This document shows, piece by piece, positions 16,155 to 23,392 of a stretch of DNA of 41,454 bases. The stretch comes from Coprothermobacter sp. (GTDB taxonomy: Bacteria; Caldisericota; Caldisericia; Cryosericales; Cryosericaceae). The stretch is from contig PNOG01000008.1 in the NCBI GenBank assembly GCA_013824685.1, positions 1 to 41,454 on the forward strand, given 5' to 3'. The position numbers were made by a program, and so were the translations under genes. Under the pieces are notes generated by a model, which searched no databases, was not told where the DNA came from, and saw only the letters and a list, made by a program, of their open reading frames with translations. The first letter of the stretch is position 1. The number at the start of each line of letters is the position of its first letter.

Positions 16155-16607
16155 ATGGGCTGGTCTTCGCAGCAGTCAGTTAGACTCCATCTCGAAATGG
16201 ACATCCTGTCGCGCTACTTCCCGACCTTCTCCCTCAAGGACAGCATCATCCCCGGCCATGCCGTCATCGAGGGGTCCTTGCGCTCGAATGCGGGTAGCGA
16301 ATACCTCGTTCGTCTCCATGTGCCCGCCGATCTGCCAAACTCCGTCCCTATCGTCGAGATCGTCAGCCCCGTCCTCCGAGACCGCTTCGGGCACTCCCTG
16401 ATCGACCTTGGGACATCGTACCCAATGCACCTGCTGAAACCGGAGAACGGCGCCGTACGCATCTGTCACTACAGTGCCTCGCACTGGAGCCCCAATATCA
16501 CATTCTCCAAAGTCCTGTTGAAAATCCGGGCCTGGATCGAAGCCTATGAAGGCCATCTGGATAGCGGCTATGCCATAGACCACTACCTTCCGCACATGGA
16601 AGCCTGA
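16155..16607 (+). CDS. E2-like (UBC-fold) conjugating enzyme
   Basis: 150-aa protein resembling the bacterial E2 families found beside E1 and JAB genes. The core motif is MHLLKPENGAVRICHYS, with a histidine (H92) in the HPN-like position and the predicted catalytic C104. It is followed by SHWSPNITFSKVLLKIRAWIEAYEG, matching the conserved W-S-P and helix of the family. The E2 would accept a modifier from the E1 as a thioester. ATG 16155 is preferred (GAGGG ten bases upstream) over a TTG that overlaps the JAB stop. Unlike the domain fused to JAB, this one keeps the cysteine. Confidence 0.85.
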   Translation: MGWSSQQSVRLHLEMDILSRYFPTFSLKDSIIPGHAVIEGSLRSNAGSEYLVRLHVPADLPNSVPIVEIVSPVLRDRFGHSLIDLGTSYPMHLLKPENGAVRICHYSASHWSPNITFSKVLLKIRAWIEAYEGHLDSGYAIDHYLPHMEA

Positions 16608-16624
16608 CCACGAGGAGGAACACG

Positions 16625-16816
16625 ATGGAAGAGAAAGACTCGAAGAGCGTGCTGGACCATCTGGCCAAGATAACACAGGGCAAGACGACGACCAAGAAGC
16701 TGGTCTTCGACCCGCGAACACAGGAGCTGGTACTTGTCGACGCCAAGTCCGCTCAGCTTTCGCCCGACGCTGTGACAGCGGATGACCCGACGCGAGACGG
16801 CTTCTTCGCCTGCTGA
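16625..16816 (+). CDS. 63-aa protein with C-terminal cysteine, candidate modifier or substrate of the cassette
   Basis: Small soluble protein with the strongest ribosome binding site of the cassette (GAGGAGGAACACG). It has a charged helix-like N-terminus (1-20), a beta-hairpin-like centre (KKLVFDPRTQELVLVD, 24-39) and an acidic, flexible tail ending in GFFAC. It is too short for a full beta-grasp Ubl and has no GG terminus. Its place between the E2 and E1 genes is where a modifier gene would be expected. I do not recognise the family. The cysteine end, possible trimming by the JAB protein and its role as modifier are inference. Its stop is five bases from the E1 start. Confidence 0.75.
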   Translation: MEEKDSKSVLDHLAKITQGKTTTKKLVFDPRTQELVLVDAKSAQLSPDAVTADDPTRDGFFAC

Positions 16817-16821
16817 CTGCC

Positions 16822-18081
16822 ATGACACCCCTGGTCTACGTGCTCGAGGAGCAGGTCCGTGACCTGCTCGGCCAGACGGGAGACGTCCGCCTGGTAGATG
16901 GTGTTGCCTATGGGTTCGACGACTGGACGGTCTTCCACGCCTATACGGAGAAGCCGGTTTCCACGCCTTCCGGGCACATTTGCCCCTGTGTCGCCATACG
17001 TTCGGATGCTGCGGGGTTCGTCGACGAAGAGAATCTCATGGTGCAGGTCCGCAGGCGTCTCACCCCCGACGGGCTTCCCATCGTGGTCCTGATAGCCGGG
17101 ACCGGCGGGGGGGGTTCACCCTCCTGCCGCGCACTTATCCTGACTGAGAAGGGTGTGGCCGGCGCAGACACGCGGTATGTCCCTCGCCGCTCTGAGTTGT
17201 TCTCTCGCAACACCGGGCTCCTCGAGACGTCGGCGCTTGCCGAAAAGAAAGTCGTCATCGTCGGTCTTGGCAGCGGCGGTTCTCCCGTCGCTCTGGAACT
17301 GGCCCGAGCGGGGATCGGCAGATTCACGCTCATCGACTTCGACCGGCTCGAGCTGGGAAACATCAGCCGCCATGTGTGTGGCGTGAACGATCTCGGCCGG
17401 TACAAGACGCTTGCAGTGCGGGACCAGGTGTTGCAGAAGAACCCCTTTGCCGAGGTCTCGACGATGGAAGTGAACGTCAACCAGTCGCTGAGTCAGGTCG
17501 AGGATGCGGTCGCAGCATGTGACCTGCTCATCGTCGCCTCTGACAATGACCAGAGCCGTTTCAACCTCAACCAGATGTCCCTCAACAACAACAAGGTTGC
17601 CCTGTATGGGCGTGCCATCACACGCGCCGCAGGCGGCGACGTCCTGCGCGTGCGGCCATGGAAGGGTCCCTGCTACAACTGCGTGTTCTCCTCAGGCCTC
17701 ATCGACGGCCGCGAAGAGGAGTTGTCACAGAAGCGGCAGGCCCTCGCCGTATTACCGGCCTACGTCGAGGAAGACAAGATCAACGCCATGATCCAGGTCG
17801 GGTTGTCCTCCGACATCGCGCCTATCGCCAACATGCTGACCAAGATAGCGCTGGTGGAACTGTCACGCGGCATCGAGACTGGGATGAGCACGGTCGACGA
17901 AGACCTTGCCTCGGATTTCTACGTCTGGGCAAACCGGCGCGAAGAAGCCTATGCGAACTGGCCACGCATGGGATTCAAGTGGACACACCCGAGCATCCTG
18001 CGGTGGTATGCTGCCCGCGTTGACCGTGATCCGGACTGCCTGGTATGCGGTGGTCATCTAGAAGCAGAGCCTGCGACATAA
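16822..18081 (+). CDS. ThiF/E1-type activating enzyme
   Basis: 419-aa E1-like adenylating enzyme. The C-terminal two thirds is a ThiF/MoeB domain. It is led by ELFSRNTGLL (125-134), with the nucleotide-binding GLGSGGS (148-154), LIDFD (170-174), the ELGNISRH motif (177-184) and VASDNDQSR. Zinc-binding cysteine pairs are C284/C287 and C406/C409. The N-terminal 120 residues form a separate domain. Its VVLIAGTGGGGSPS loop looks like a JAB core without the histidines (inference). The catalytic cysteine is not obvious. The gene has no ribosome binding site of its own and starts five bases after the 63-aa ORF, so it is probably made by translational coupling. Confidence 0.88.
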   Translation: MTPLVYVLEEQVRDLLGQTGDVRLVDGVAYGFDDWTVFHAYTEKPVSTPSGHICPCVAIRSDAAGFVDEENLMVQVRRRLTPDGLPIVVLIAGTGGGGSPSCRALILTEKGVAGADTRYVPRRSELFSRNTGLLETSALAEKKVVIVGLGSGGSPVALELARAGIGRFTLIDFDRLELGNISRHVCGVNDLGRYKTLAVRDQVLQKNPFAEVSTMEVNVNQSLSQVEDAVAACDLLIVASDNDQSRFNLNQMSLNNNKVALYGRAITRAAGGDVLRVRPWKGPCYNCVFSSGLIDGREEELSQKRQALAVLPAYVEEDKINAMIQVGLSSDIAPIANMLTKIALVELSRGIETGMSTVDEDLASDFYVWANRREEAYANWPRMGFKWTHPSILRWYAARVDRDPDCLVCGGHLEAEPAT

Positions 18082-18103
18082 CGCGGCCCTCGAACAAGAC
18101 CGA

Positions 18104-18131
18104 AATGGCCCACCCCACGGGGTGGGCCATT
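18104..18131. terminator. bidirectional hairpin after the E1 gene
   Basis: A 13-bp perfect stem (18104-18116 with 18119-18131) lies between the E1 gene and the convergent J-protein gene. CTTAT follows it on the plus strand. Confidence 0.7.
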
Positions 18132-18157
18132 CTTATATCCTGCGTACAAGACGCTTG

Positions 18158-18748
18158 CTAGAAGAAGTCGTTGCGGTCGTCCACCCTCGTGTTCATCATG
18201 CGCAGTGCGATAAACAGGATACTGAAGACAATGCGAACGATGAACCAGATGACGCGCCCGACCACAGCCCAGCCGCTCAAGTCTCCCTGCGCGCGCTGAT
18301 CCGGGACGTTGGCCCATACGTCGCCGAACAGACCGCCTCTGGCGCGCTCCTGAGCGCGCATCGCTTCCCACATCGCCTCGGCTTCGGCCTGCCGCTCACG
18401 TGGGTCCGCCCCCGCGTTGCCCCACTGTGGGTTCCACGTCGACTGGGGCCCCGCGCCGGCAGGTGGACTGCCGTATGCAGACTGTCCGTAGCTGCTGGGG
18501 GCAGTGGTCTCACCCCAGCTCTGCGACGACGCGCTGATCTCGGCGTCGTACTGCCGCCGCTCCTCGGGGCTGCTGAGGACGTCGTATGCCGCGTTCACCC
18601 GCTCCATCATGTGAGCGGCACTCGCGTCGCCGGGATGCAAGTCCGGGTGGTATTTCCTCACCAGGATCCGATACTGCGACCGGATCTGTTCCGGCGACGC
18701 CGACGGGCTCACGCTGAGAACGCCGTACAGGTCCTTGTCAGGCGTCAC
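18158..18748 (-). CDS. membrane-anchored J-domain protein
   Basis: 196-aa protein. An N-terminal J-domain (about 4-70) carries the HPD tripeptide at 34-36 in KYHPDLHPG and would stimulate an Hsp70 ATPase. A Ser/Gly/Pro/Trp-rich linker follows, and a hydrophobic segment near the C-terminus (about 163-186) anchors it, leaving a short charged tail. No zinc-finger or substrate domain of DnaJ is present, so it is a specialised J-protein. The GTG start at 18748, after GGAGGACA, overlaps the end of the TPR gene. The longer frame upstream is the TPR gene read out of frame. No DnaK gene is in the window. Confidence 0.85.
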   Translation of the reverse strand: MTPDKDLYGVLSVSPSASPEQIRSQYRILVRKYHPDLHPGDASAAHMMERVNAAYDVLSSPEERRQYDAEISASSQSWGETTAPSSYGQSAYGSPPAGAGPQSTWNPQWGNAGADPRERQAEAEAMWEAMRAQERARGGLFGDVWANVPDQRAQGDLSGWAVVGRVIWFIVRIVFSILFIALRMMNTRVDDRNDFF

Positions 18749-19595
18749 TGTCCTCGTCCTCCGCGTCCGTCGGGAGCCCAACCGCTTCGGCCAGATTCCG
18801 TTCGCGTGCCGCCCTCGCCGTATCGCCCATGGCGTCACACACCATGCTTATGGCGAAGTGGAGCTGCGCCCGTATCTCGGGATCCGGCGACATCGTCTCG
18901 AGAGCCAGTCCCTGCTCATACTGGCGGATGGCCTGTTCATGTTCCCCCGCAGCCTCCGAGACATCTCCGACCGCCCGCATGGCCTCGGCCTCGAGCTGAC
19001 TGTCACTGCACGAATGAGCCAGTGAGAAGGCTCCCATGGCCTCACTGTGCGCAGACACCAGGTCTTGCCGGGCAAGACTGACCTGCGCGAGAGCAAGCAG
19101 TGCGTTGATCTGCCCGGCGCAGTCGTCCGTGGCGCGTGATACTTCGAGAGCGCGGCTGTTCTCATACATCGCCTTCTCCCAGTCTCCCAGCTCCGCGTAC
19201 ATGGCTCCCAGGTCGGACGAGACATGATAGACAAGCTCAGGGTCGGGGTCCAGCTGGGCCGCCAGTTCCTCCGCTTTCCTGGAGAACCTGATGCCGCGCG
19301 GGATGTCGCCCATCGTGGCCGCGACCGGCCCCATGTTGGCATACAGCTCCGCAACCTCTTCGAGACGCGCCTGGTCCTCGTACATTTTCGCAGCCTTGTC
19401 CCAGAGCTCCAAAGCACCGATCGTCCTGTCCTCGGAAGCAAGCGACGCGCCCATCTCGTCCAGAAAACCTGCGACGTCACCGTCTGGCGGCGAAAGCGCT
19501 TCGACCGCGCGTACGAATGCCCGCAGGTCCTTGCGATTCGTCTTCAGCAGGGCGACCACGCGCTCTTCGACCGTCGGGCTTTTCCTGTCACTCAT
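18738..19595 (-). CDS. tetratricopeptide (TPR) repeat protein
   Basis: 285-aa, mostly alpha-helical, acidic protein. Several TPR units run from about residue 60 to 270, recognisable by the A-x-x-x-Y/L and A...A pattern (for example LGAMYAELGDWEKAMYENSRAL and AGEHEQAIRQYEQGL). TPR domains bind partner proteins. The start at 19595 follows AAGGAGACGG. Its 3' end overlaps the J-protein gene by 11 bases, and the PP2C gene is upstream on the same strand, which suggests a signalling or protein quality-control unit. Confidence 0.85.
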   Translation of the reverse strand: MSDRKSPTVEERVVALLKTNRKDLRAFVRAVEALSPPDGDVAGFLDEMGASLASEDRTIGALELWDKAAKMYEDQARLEEVAELYANMGPVAATMGDIPRGIRFSRKAEELAAQLDPDPELVYHVSSDLGAMYAELGDWEKAMYENSRALEVSRATDDCAGQINALLALAQVSLARQDLVSAHSEAMGAFSLAHSCSDSQLEAEAMRAVGDVSEAAGEHEQAIRQYEQGLALETMSPDPEIRAQLHFAISMVCDAMGDTARAARERNLAEAVGLPTDAEDEDSDA

Positions 19596-19795
19596 TTCCG
19601 TCTCCTTTTAGGTCAGCTGGTAATGAGCCGTCATGATGGTAAGTTCATCGGACCAGCCGAGCCGACATGCCCACCATTGTAGCAGAACACCCGGCGACAA
19701 CCATGACCATGCCACGGACACCGTGCCCGGCAGGTGCCGCGAATTTTTCACCGATTGTCCTCGCGGTTCCGCAAGATGAATGGACGAGAAGCCTC
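19596..19795 (-). other. 200-base gap between PP2C and TPR genes
   Basis: No ORF or clear terminator is visible. On the minus strand a TACAAT (19681-19676) could be the -10 of a separate TPR promoter, but no good -35 lies at the right distance. Confidence 0.3.
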
Positions 19796-20557
19796 TCAGT
19801 CAGCGACGTCACCTGCTTCCTGGACGTCCACAACGATGGCCGTGCAATTGTCCGGGCCTCCACAGGTGTTGGCAAGATCCACGAGGCGGCGCACCGTCTC
19901 CTCCGGTGTTCCCCCTGTCAGGCCGGCCTTGAGGTCTGACTCGGAAACCGTACCCCACAGCCCGTCCGAGCACAGGAGATATCGGTCACCAGCACGGAGT
20001 TCGTCCGACACGACGTCGACCTCGACGCGCGGAGCGGTCCCGACGGCCCGGGTCAGGATGTTCCGTTCGCTGACCTGCCGCGCATAGGCCGGATCCAGGA
20101 GTCCCTGGCGTACCATATCCGCCGCCATCGTGTGGTCTTCCGTGAGTTGGGCCAGCACACTGCCTCGAAGACGGTAGCACCTGCTGTCTCCGACGTTGCA
20201 GACATACGCGCGCTCAGCGTGAGGAACGAACGCCACAAGCGTCGTCCCCATGCCCGACAGCTCCTCCGACGACAGCGACAGGCGGTAGACGACGGCGTTC
20301 GCCTCATGGACCGCAAGCCGCAGACGCTGTCTGGTGTCTTCGGCCGACAACTCCCGCGAAGACCATGCCGCGACAAAGGTCTCCACGGCCATGCGAGAGG
20401 CAACCTCTCCTGCCCGTGCTCCGCCGAGGCCATCGCAGATGACATAGCAGGCACCCTGACGCTCGACCTCCTTGCCTTCCTGAACGACGGCAAAGCTGTC
20501 CTCATTGACGTGACGCTGCAATCCAATATCGGTCCAGCCCGCTCCGATGACCCTCAT
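19796..20557 (-). CDS. PP2C-family Ser/Thr protein phosphatase
   Basis: 253-aa soluble metal-dependent phosphatase of the bacterial PrpC/Stp type, which removes phosphate from Ser/Thr. The metal-binding and family motifs are all present: NED (18-20), CDGLGG (41-46), GMGTTLVA (102-109), VGDSRCYRLR (122-131), LTEDHT, CSDGLWG (196-202) and GGPDNCTAIVV. The start at 20557 follows AGGAGGTCGCC. The usual partner, a PASTA or Hanks-type kinase, is not adjacent; TPR and J-domain genes follow instead. Confidence 0.93.
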   Translation of the reverse strand: MRVIGAGWTDIGLQRHVNEDSFAVVQEGKEVERQGACYVICDGLGGARAGEVASRMAVETFVAAWSSRELSAEDTRQRLRLAVHEANAVVYRLSLSSEELSGMGTTLVAFVPHAERAYVCNVGDSRCYRLRGSVLAQLTEDHTMAADMVRQGLLDPAYARQVSERNILTRAVGTAPRVEVDVVSDELRAGDRYLLCSDGLWGTVSESDLKAGLTGGTPEETVRRLVDLANTCGGPDNCTAIVVDVQEAGDVAD

Positions 20558-20573
20558 GGCGACCTCCTGACTG

Positions 20574-20602
20574 AGTATATCCAACCATGTCAATAGTCAC
20601 AA
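20574..20602 (-). promoter_or_regulatory. promoter of the PP2C gene
   Basis: On the minus strand TTGTGA (20602-20597) and TATACT (20579-20574) are 17 bases apart, just ahead of the ribosome binding site. Confidence 0.55.
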
Positions 20603-20803
20603 GTCCAACACGTTCCTCGCGGACGATCTGGTCCTGGGCGACACGGTCGAGTCAGGTGACCCAGTCGCTGCGTCCGGAAAGCTGAAACGCCCCACAACGT
20701 GCGGGGGCACCAGTCTTCGCCATGTCAGAGCTCGCACTCCGACATATTCAGGTATATGCGCCTTGTCCCAAATACAAGCGTTTTCCTCCATGCTGGTCGA
20801 CCG

Positions 20804-20831
20804 TTGACCCCTTGTTCCGTACGTTTATAAT
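20804..20831 (+). promoter_or_regulatory. promoter of the BNR-repeat protein gene
   Basis: TTGACC (20804-20809) and a perfect TATAAT (20826-20831) have a 16-base spacer. This is one of the strongest promoter matches in the window. The rest of the 325-base divergent region (20558-20882) shows only weak inverted repeats. Confidence 0.7.
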
Positions 20832-20882
20832 AATTGTAGTGAACTTCCTTGTCCGTCAGTGATGCTTGCTTGGGAGGTGTCC

Positions 20883-22592
20883 ATGAGACGTCTAGTCGCT
20901 GTGCTGATTACCTTGGCCGCCATCGGCTGGCTGACCGTCCCCAGCCTGCTATTGCCCCCTGCAGCCACCTTAGGGGCGACACCAGCGTGGCAGAAGACCT
21001 CGCTCGACGCAGGGAAGGTCCATGCCGTTCTGGTCGACCCAACAAGCCCGGGTACCGTCTTCGCCGGGACCGACCGAGGGCTGTTCAGGTCGACGGACCG
21101 AGGAGTGACCTGGGGGCAATACGGCACCGGCATCAAGACGAGCTCGTCCACCACCCTGAAGGTACTCGCCCTTGCCGCCGCGCGGGACGGCAGCCGATTG
21201 TACGCAGGAACCTCCGCCAGCGTGTTCCAGTCGACTGACGGGGGTGCACTGTGGTCACAAGGCTCAGGAATGCTCTCGGGTAGTGGGATACTGCGCTACT
21301 ACTACGCGATTGCCGCACTGGCGGTCGATCCCGCAAATCCACAGACCGTCTATGCGGGCGACAGCGGTATGATGACGGAGGGACGCGTCCTGAAATCCAC
21401 GGACGGCGGAGCAACCTGGAGGTCGTCTGGGTCCGGGATTTCCGGTGACGACGTGGACGGGTTGGCTGTTGACCCAGACAGACCCTCGACAGTCTATGCA
21501 GCAGTCGAAGACTCACTGTACGTTTCGGTTGACGCCGGCGCTGGCTGGACGAAAACCATCGGGAAAATGGAGGTCAATTCCTCAGAAGCGGACGTCCTGA
21601 CAGTCGTCGTGACCGCGGACGTGGTCTACGCCGGAACTACCGCCGGTGTGTGGAAGTCCAGGGATGGCGGTGCCACCTGGTCACAGGGGACCGGGCTCAA
21701 CTCATCGGGCTTTCTCCGGTACTTCTTCGGAATCGCGGCACTCGCCGTGGATCCAGCCAACCCATCCGTTCTCTACGCGGGCGACAGTGGCCTCATGACC
21801 TCTGGTGGCGTGTATGCGTCAATTGATGGCGGCGGCGACTGGGCTCAGGTGGGAGGCGCGCTCACAGAAAACGTCTCTGCGCTTGCCGTGGACTCTTCGG
21901 CGCCCCACACGGTGTATGCTGGCACAAACACCGGCCTGTACCGCCTGGTGAACGTCCCCATCGTTCGTTTCCAGATCACGGCATCTGTGCCACAAGGACG
22001 TGGTACTGTCCTTCCAACAGCAAAGGAGGTCGCGGAGGATGAGGGTGTCACGCTAAACGTGTTGCCCGACGCAGGATACCGGCTTGTGCTCCTGACCGAC
22101 AACGGCGCCAATGTGACCGGTCTGGTGCGCAACAACACATATGAACTGGTCGGTATCGCGGCGGATCACGCTATCACAGCAGTCTTTGAGCCTATCCCCA
22201 TCGTCCTTCCTCCGCCTCCGTCGCACACGCTGGTGCTCACCATCGGTTCGTCGGTGATGTCCGTTGACGGGAGACGCGCGACGCTCGATTCGCCGCCCAT
22301 CATTCGCGAAGGGCGCACCCTGCTCCCGATTCGGGCCCTAATCGAGGCTCTCGGGGGCAGTGTCGGCTGGGATGCTGTCCAGAGAAAAGCGACCGTGACG
22401 CTCGGCACGCATACCGTCGAGGTCTGGATCGGCTCAAGAGAGGCACGTGTGGACGGCGTGAACGTAGCCCTGGACGTTGCTGCGATGATCGTCAACAGCA
22501 GGACGCTATTACCCCTCCGGTTCGTCGCCGAGAATCTGGGCTGTACGGTCACGTGGGACCCGGTCGGCAGGATGGTGACGATCGAGTCATAG
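20883..22592 (+). CDS. secreted BNR/sortilin-repeat protein with copper-amine-oxidase N-like domain
   Basis: 569-aa exported protein. The signal peptide covers residues 1 to about 32. Six or more BNR/VPS10-like units carry the S-x-D-G-G-x-x-W Asp-box, for example STDGGATW and SRDGGATW, and build a beta-propeller. Within them a segment of about 95 residues is duplicated (from about 127 and 269; both contain IAALAVDPANP). An InlB/Bacterial_repeat-like domain (about 360-435) and a C-terminal copper-amine-oxidase N-terminal-like domain (PF07833, GRTLLPIRAL and SRTLLPLRFVAE) follow. The latter often acts as a cell-surface module. Ligand unknown. The start after GGGAGGTG is preferred over an ATG eight codons earlier. 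Confidence 0.88.
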   Translation: MRRLVAVLITLAAIGWLTVPSLLLPPAATLGATPAWQKTSLDAGKVHAVLVDPTSPGTVFAGTDRGLFRSTDRGVTWGQYGTGIKTSSSTTLKVLALAAARDGSRLYAGTSASVFQSTDGGALWSQGSGMLSGSGILRYYYAIAALAVDPANPQTVYAGDSGMMTEGRVLKSTDGGATWRSSGSGISGDDVDGLAVDPDRPSTVYAAVEDSLYVSVDAGAGWTKTIGKMEVNSSEADVLTVVVTADVVYAGTTAGVWKSRDGGATWSQGTGLNSSGFLRYFFGIAALAVDPANPSVLYAGDSGLMTSGGVYASIDGGGDWAQVGGALTENVSALAVDSSAPHTVYAGTNTGLYRLVNVPIVRFQITASVPQGRGTVLPTAKEVAEDEGVTLNVLPDAGYRLVLLTDNGANVTGLVRNNTYELVGIAADHAITAVFEPIPIVLPPPPSHTLVLTIGSSVMSVDGRRATLDSPPIIREGRTLLPIRALIEALGGSVGWDAVQRKATVTLGTHTVEVWIGSREARVDGVNVALDVAAMIVNSRTLLPLRFVAENLGCTVTWDPVGRMVTIES

Positions 22593-22596
22593 GCTG

Positions 22597-22644
22597 CAAG
22601 CCATATGCTGGAAGCGGCGACAACTGCTTCCAGCATATGGCTTG
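22597..22644. terminator. long bidirectional hairpin between convergent genes
   Basis: Perfect 19-bp inverted repeat (22597-22615 with 22626-22644) with a 10-base loop, four bases after the BNR gene stop and about 95 bases beyond the stop of the minus-strand GyrI-like gene. It has no T-run. Confidence 0.7.
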
Positions 22645-22739
22645 GGCCCCGCGGACGCGCCGGAACTTGACCGTAACACCACGCACGACACGTCGACTTC
22701 TATTCGGCCTCTTGCGCGGTAGACCTGGCGCCTCCTGAG

Positions 22740-23378
22740 CTACTCTCTGACCTTCTCCACGGGAAGTCGAAGGATGGTCTTCAACTTCTCTGGTGCCGTG
22801 CGGTTGGGGTCGCCCAGGTACAGCTCGTGGTGCCGACCTCGCACGCGGTAGCCGTTTGCGGCTATCCAGGTGTGCATCATGTCGATTGTCGGACGCTCCC
22901 CCTCGTACGGCCCCACGTACATCGTCTGGGCACACAATCCCTCAGCCCACGTCTCCAGACATACCTGGGCGAGAGCGGGCACGTCCTTCTTCTTGCGAAC
23001 GACCTCAGCCTTCGCTTGCTCCAGCATATCCCCGGTCACGACCAAAGGCTGCATCACCAGAGCCTTCCACGCCATCTCCCCTGGCGTCGTCGCGGCGAAG
23101 TCGGCGTCAGCCAGGTCCCGTCCGGACGTATTCCACCACAGCGCCTCCAGTGGCGTCACCTTCCATTCCGCGACACCAGCGGCCTTGGCCCCGAACTTCA
23201 TGGTGTAGGCAGCCGAGTACAGTGCCTGGATAGCCTCCTGGAACGCCCTGGACGTCGACGGGTTGCCGACCCCCTCGATGACAAGATACGGCATGGCAGG
23301 CACGGTAACGAGGACCATTTTGCCCACCGGCGGGTTCCACAGGTCCTTCATCTGCTTGCGAAGATCGATCGTCTCCAT
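22740..23378 (-). CDS. GyrI-like domain protein
   Basis: 212-aa soluble protein of the GyrI-like small-molecule-binding type. It has the usual start (METIDLRKQMKDLWNPP), then YLVIEGVGNPSTSRAFQEAIQALYSAAYTMKF and a late GLCAQTMYVGPYEGERPTI segment. Related proteins are annotated only as GyrI-like and may bind or hydrolyse small hydrophobic ligands. The start follows GGAGGTGTCAGAT. It lies 14 bases after the neighbouring gene's stop, so the two form an operon. Confidence 0.82.
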   Translation of the reverse strand: METIDLRKQMKDLWNPPVGKMVLVTVPAMPYLVIEGVGNPSTSRAFQEAIQALYSAAYTMKFGAKAAGVAEWKVTPLEALWWNTSGRDLADADFAATTPGEMAWKALVMQPLVVTGDMLEQAKAEVVRKKKDVPALAQVCLETWAEGLCAQTMYVGPYEGERPTIDMMHTWIAANGYRVRGRHHELYLGDPNRTAPEKLKTILRLPVEKVRE

Positions 23379-23392
23379 ATCTGACACCTCCG

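Noticed and set aside
15082-18081. CBASS type II locus
   Set aside because: E1, E2 and JAB are present, but no CD-NTase or effector gene is adjacent, and E2 and E1 are separate proteins rather than fused.
18122-19081. 319-codon plus-strand frame over the J-protein and TPR genes
   Set aside because: Composition is typical of antisense reading of high-G+C genes (Arg/Pro/His-rich). The minus-strand proteins have clear motifs.
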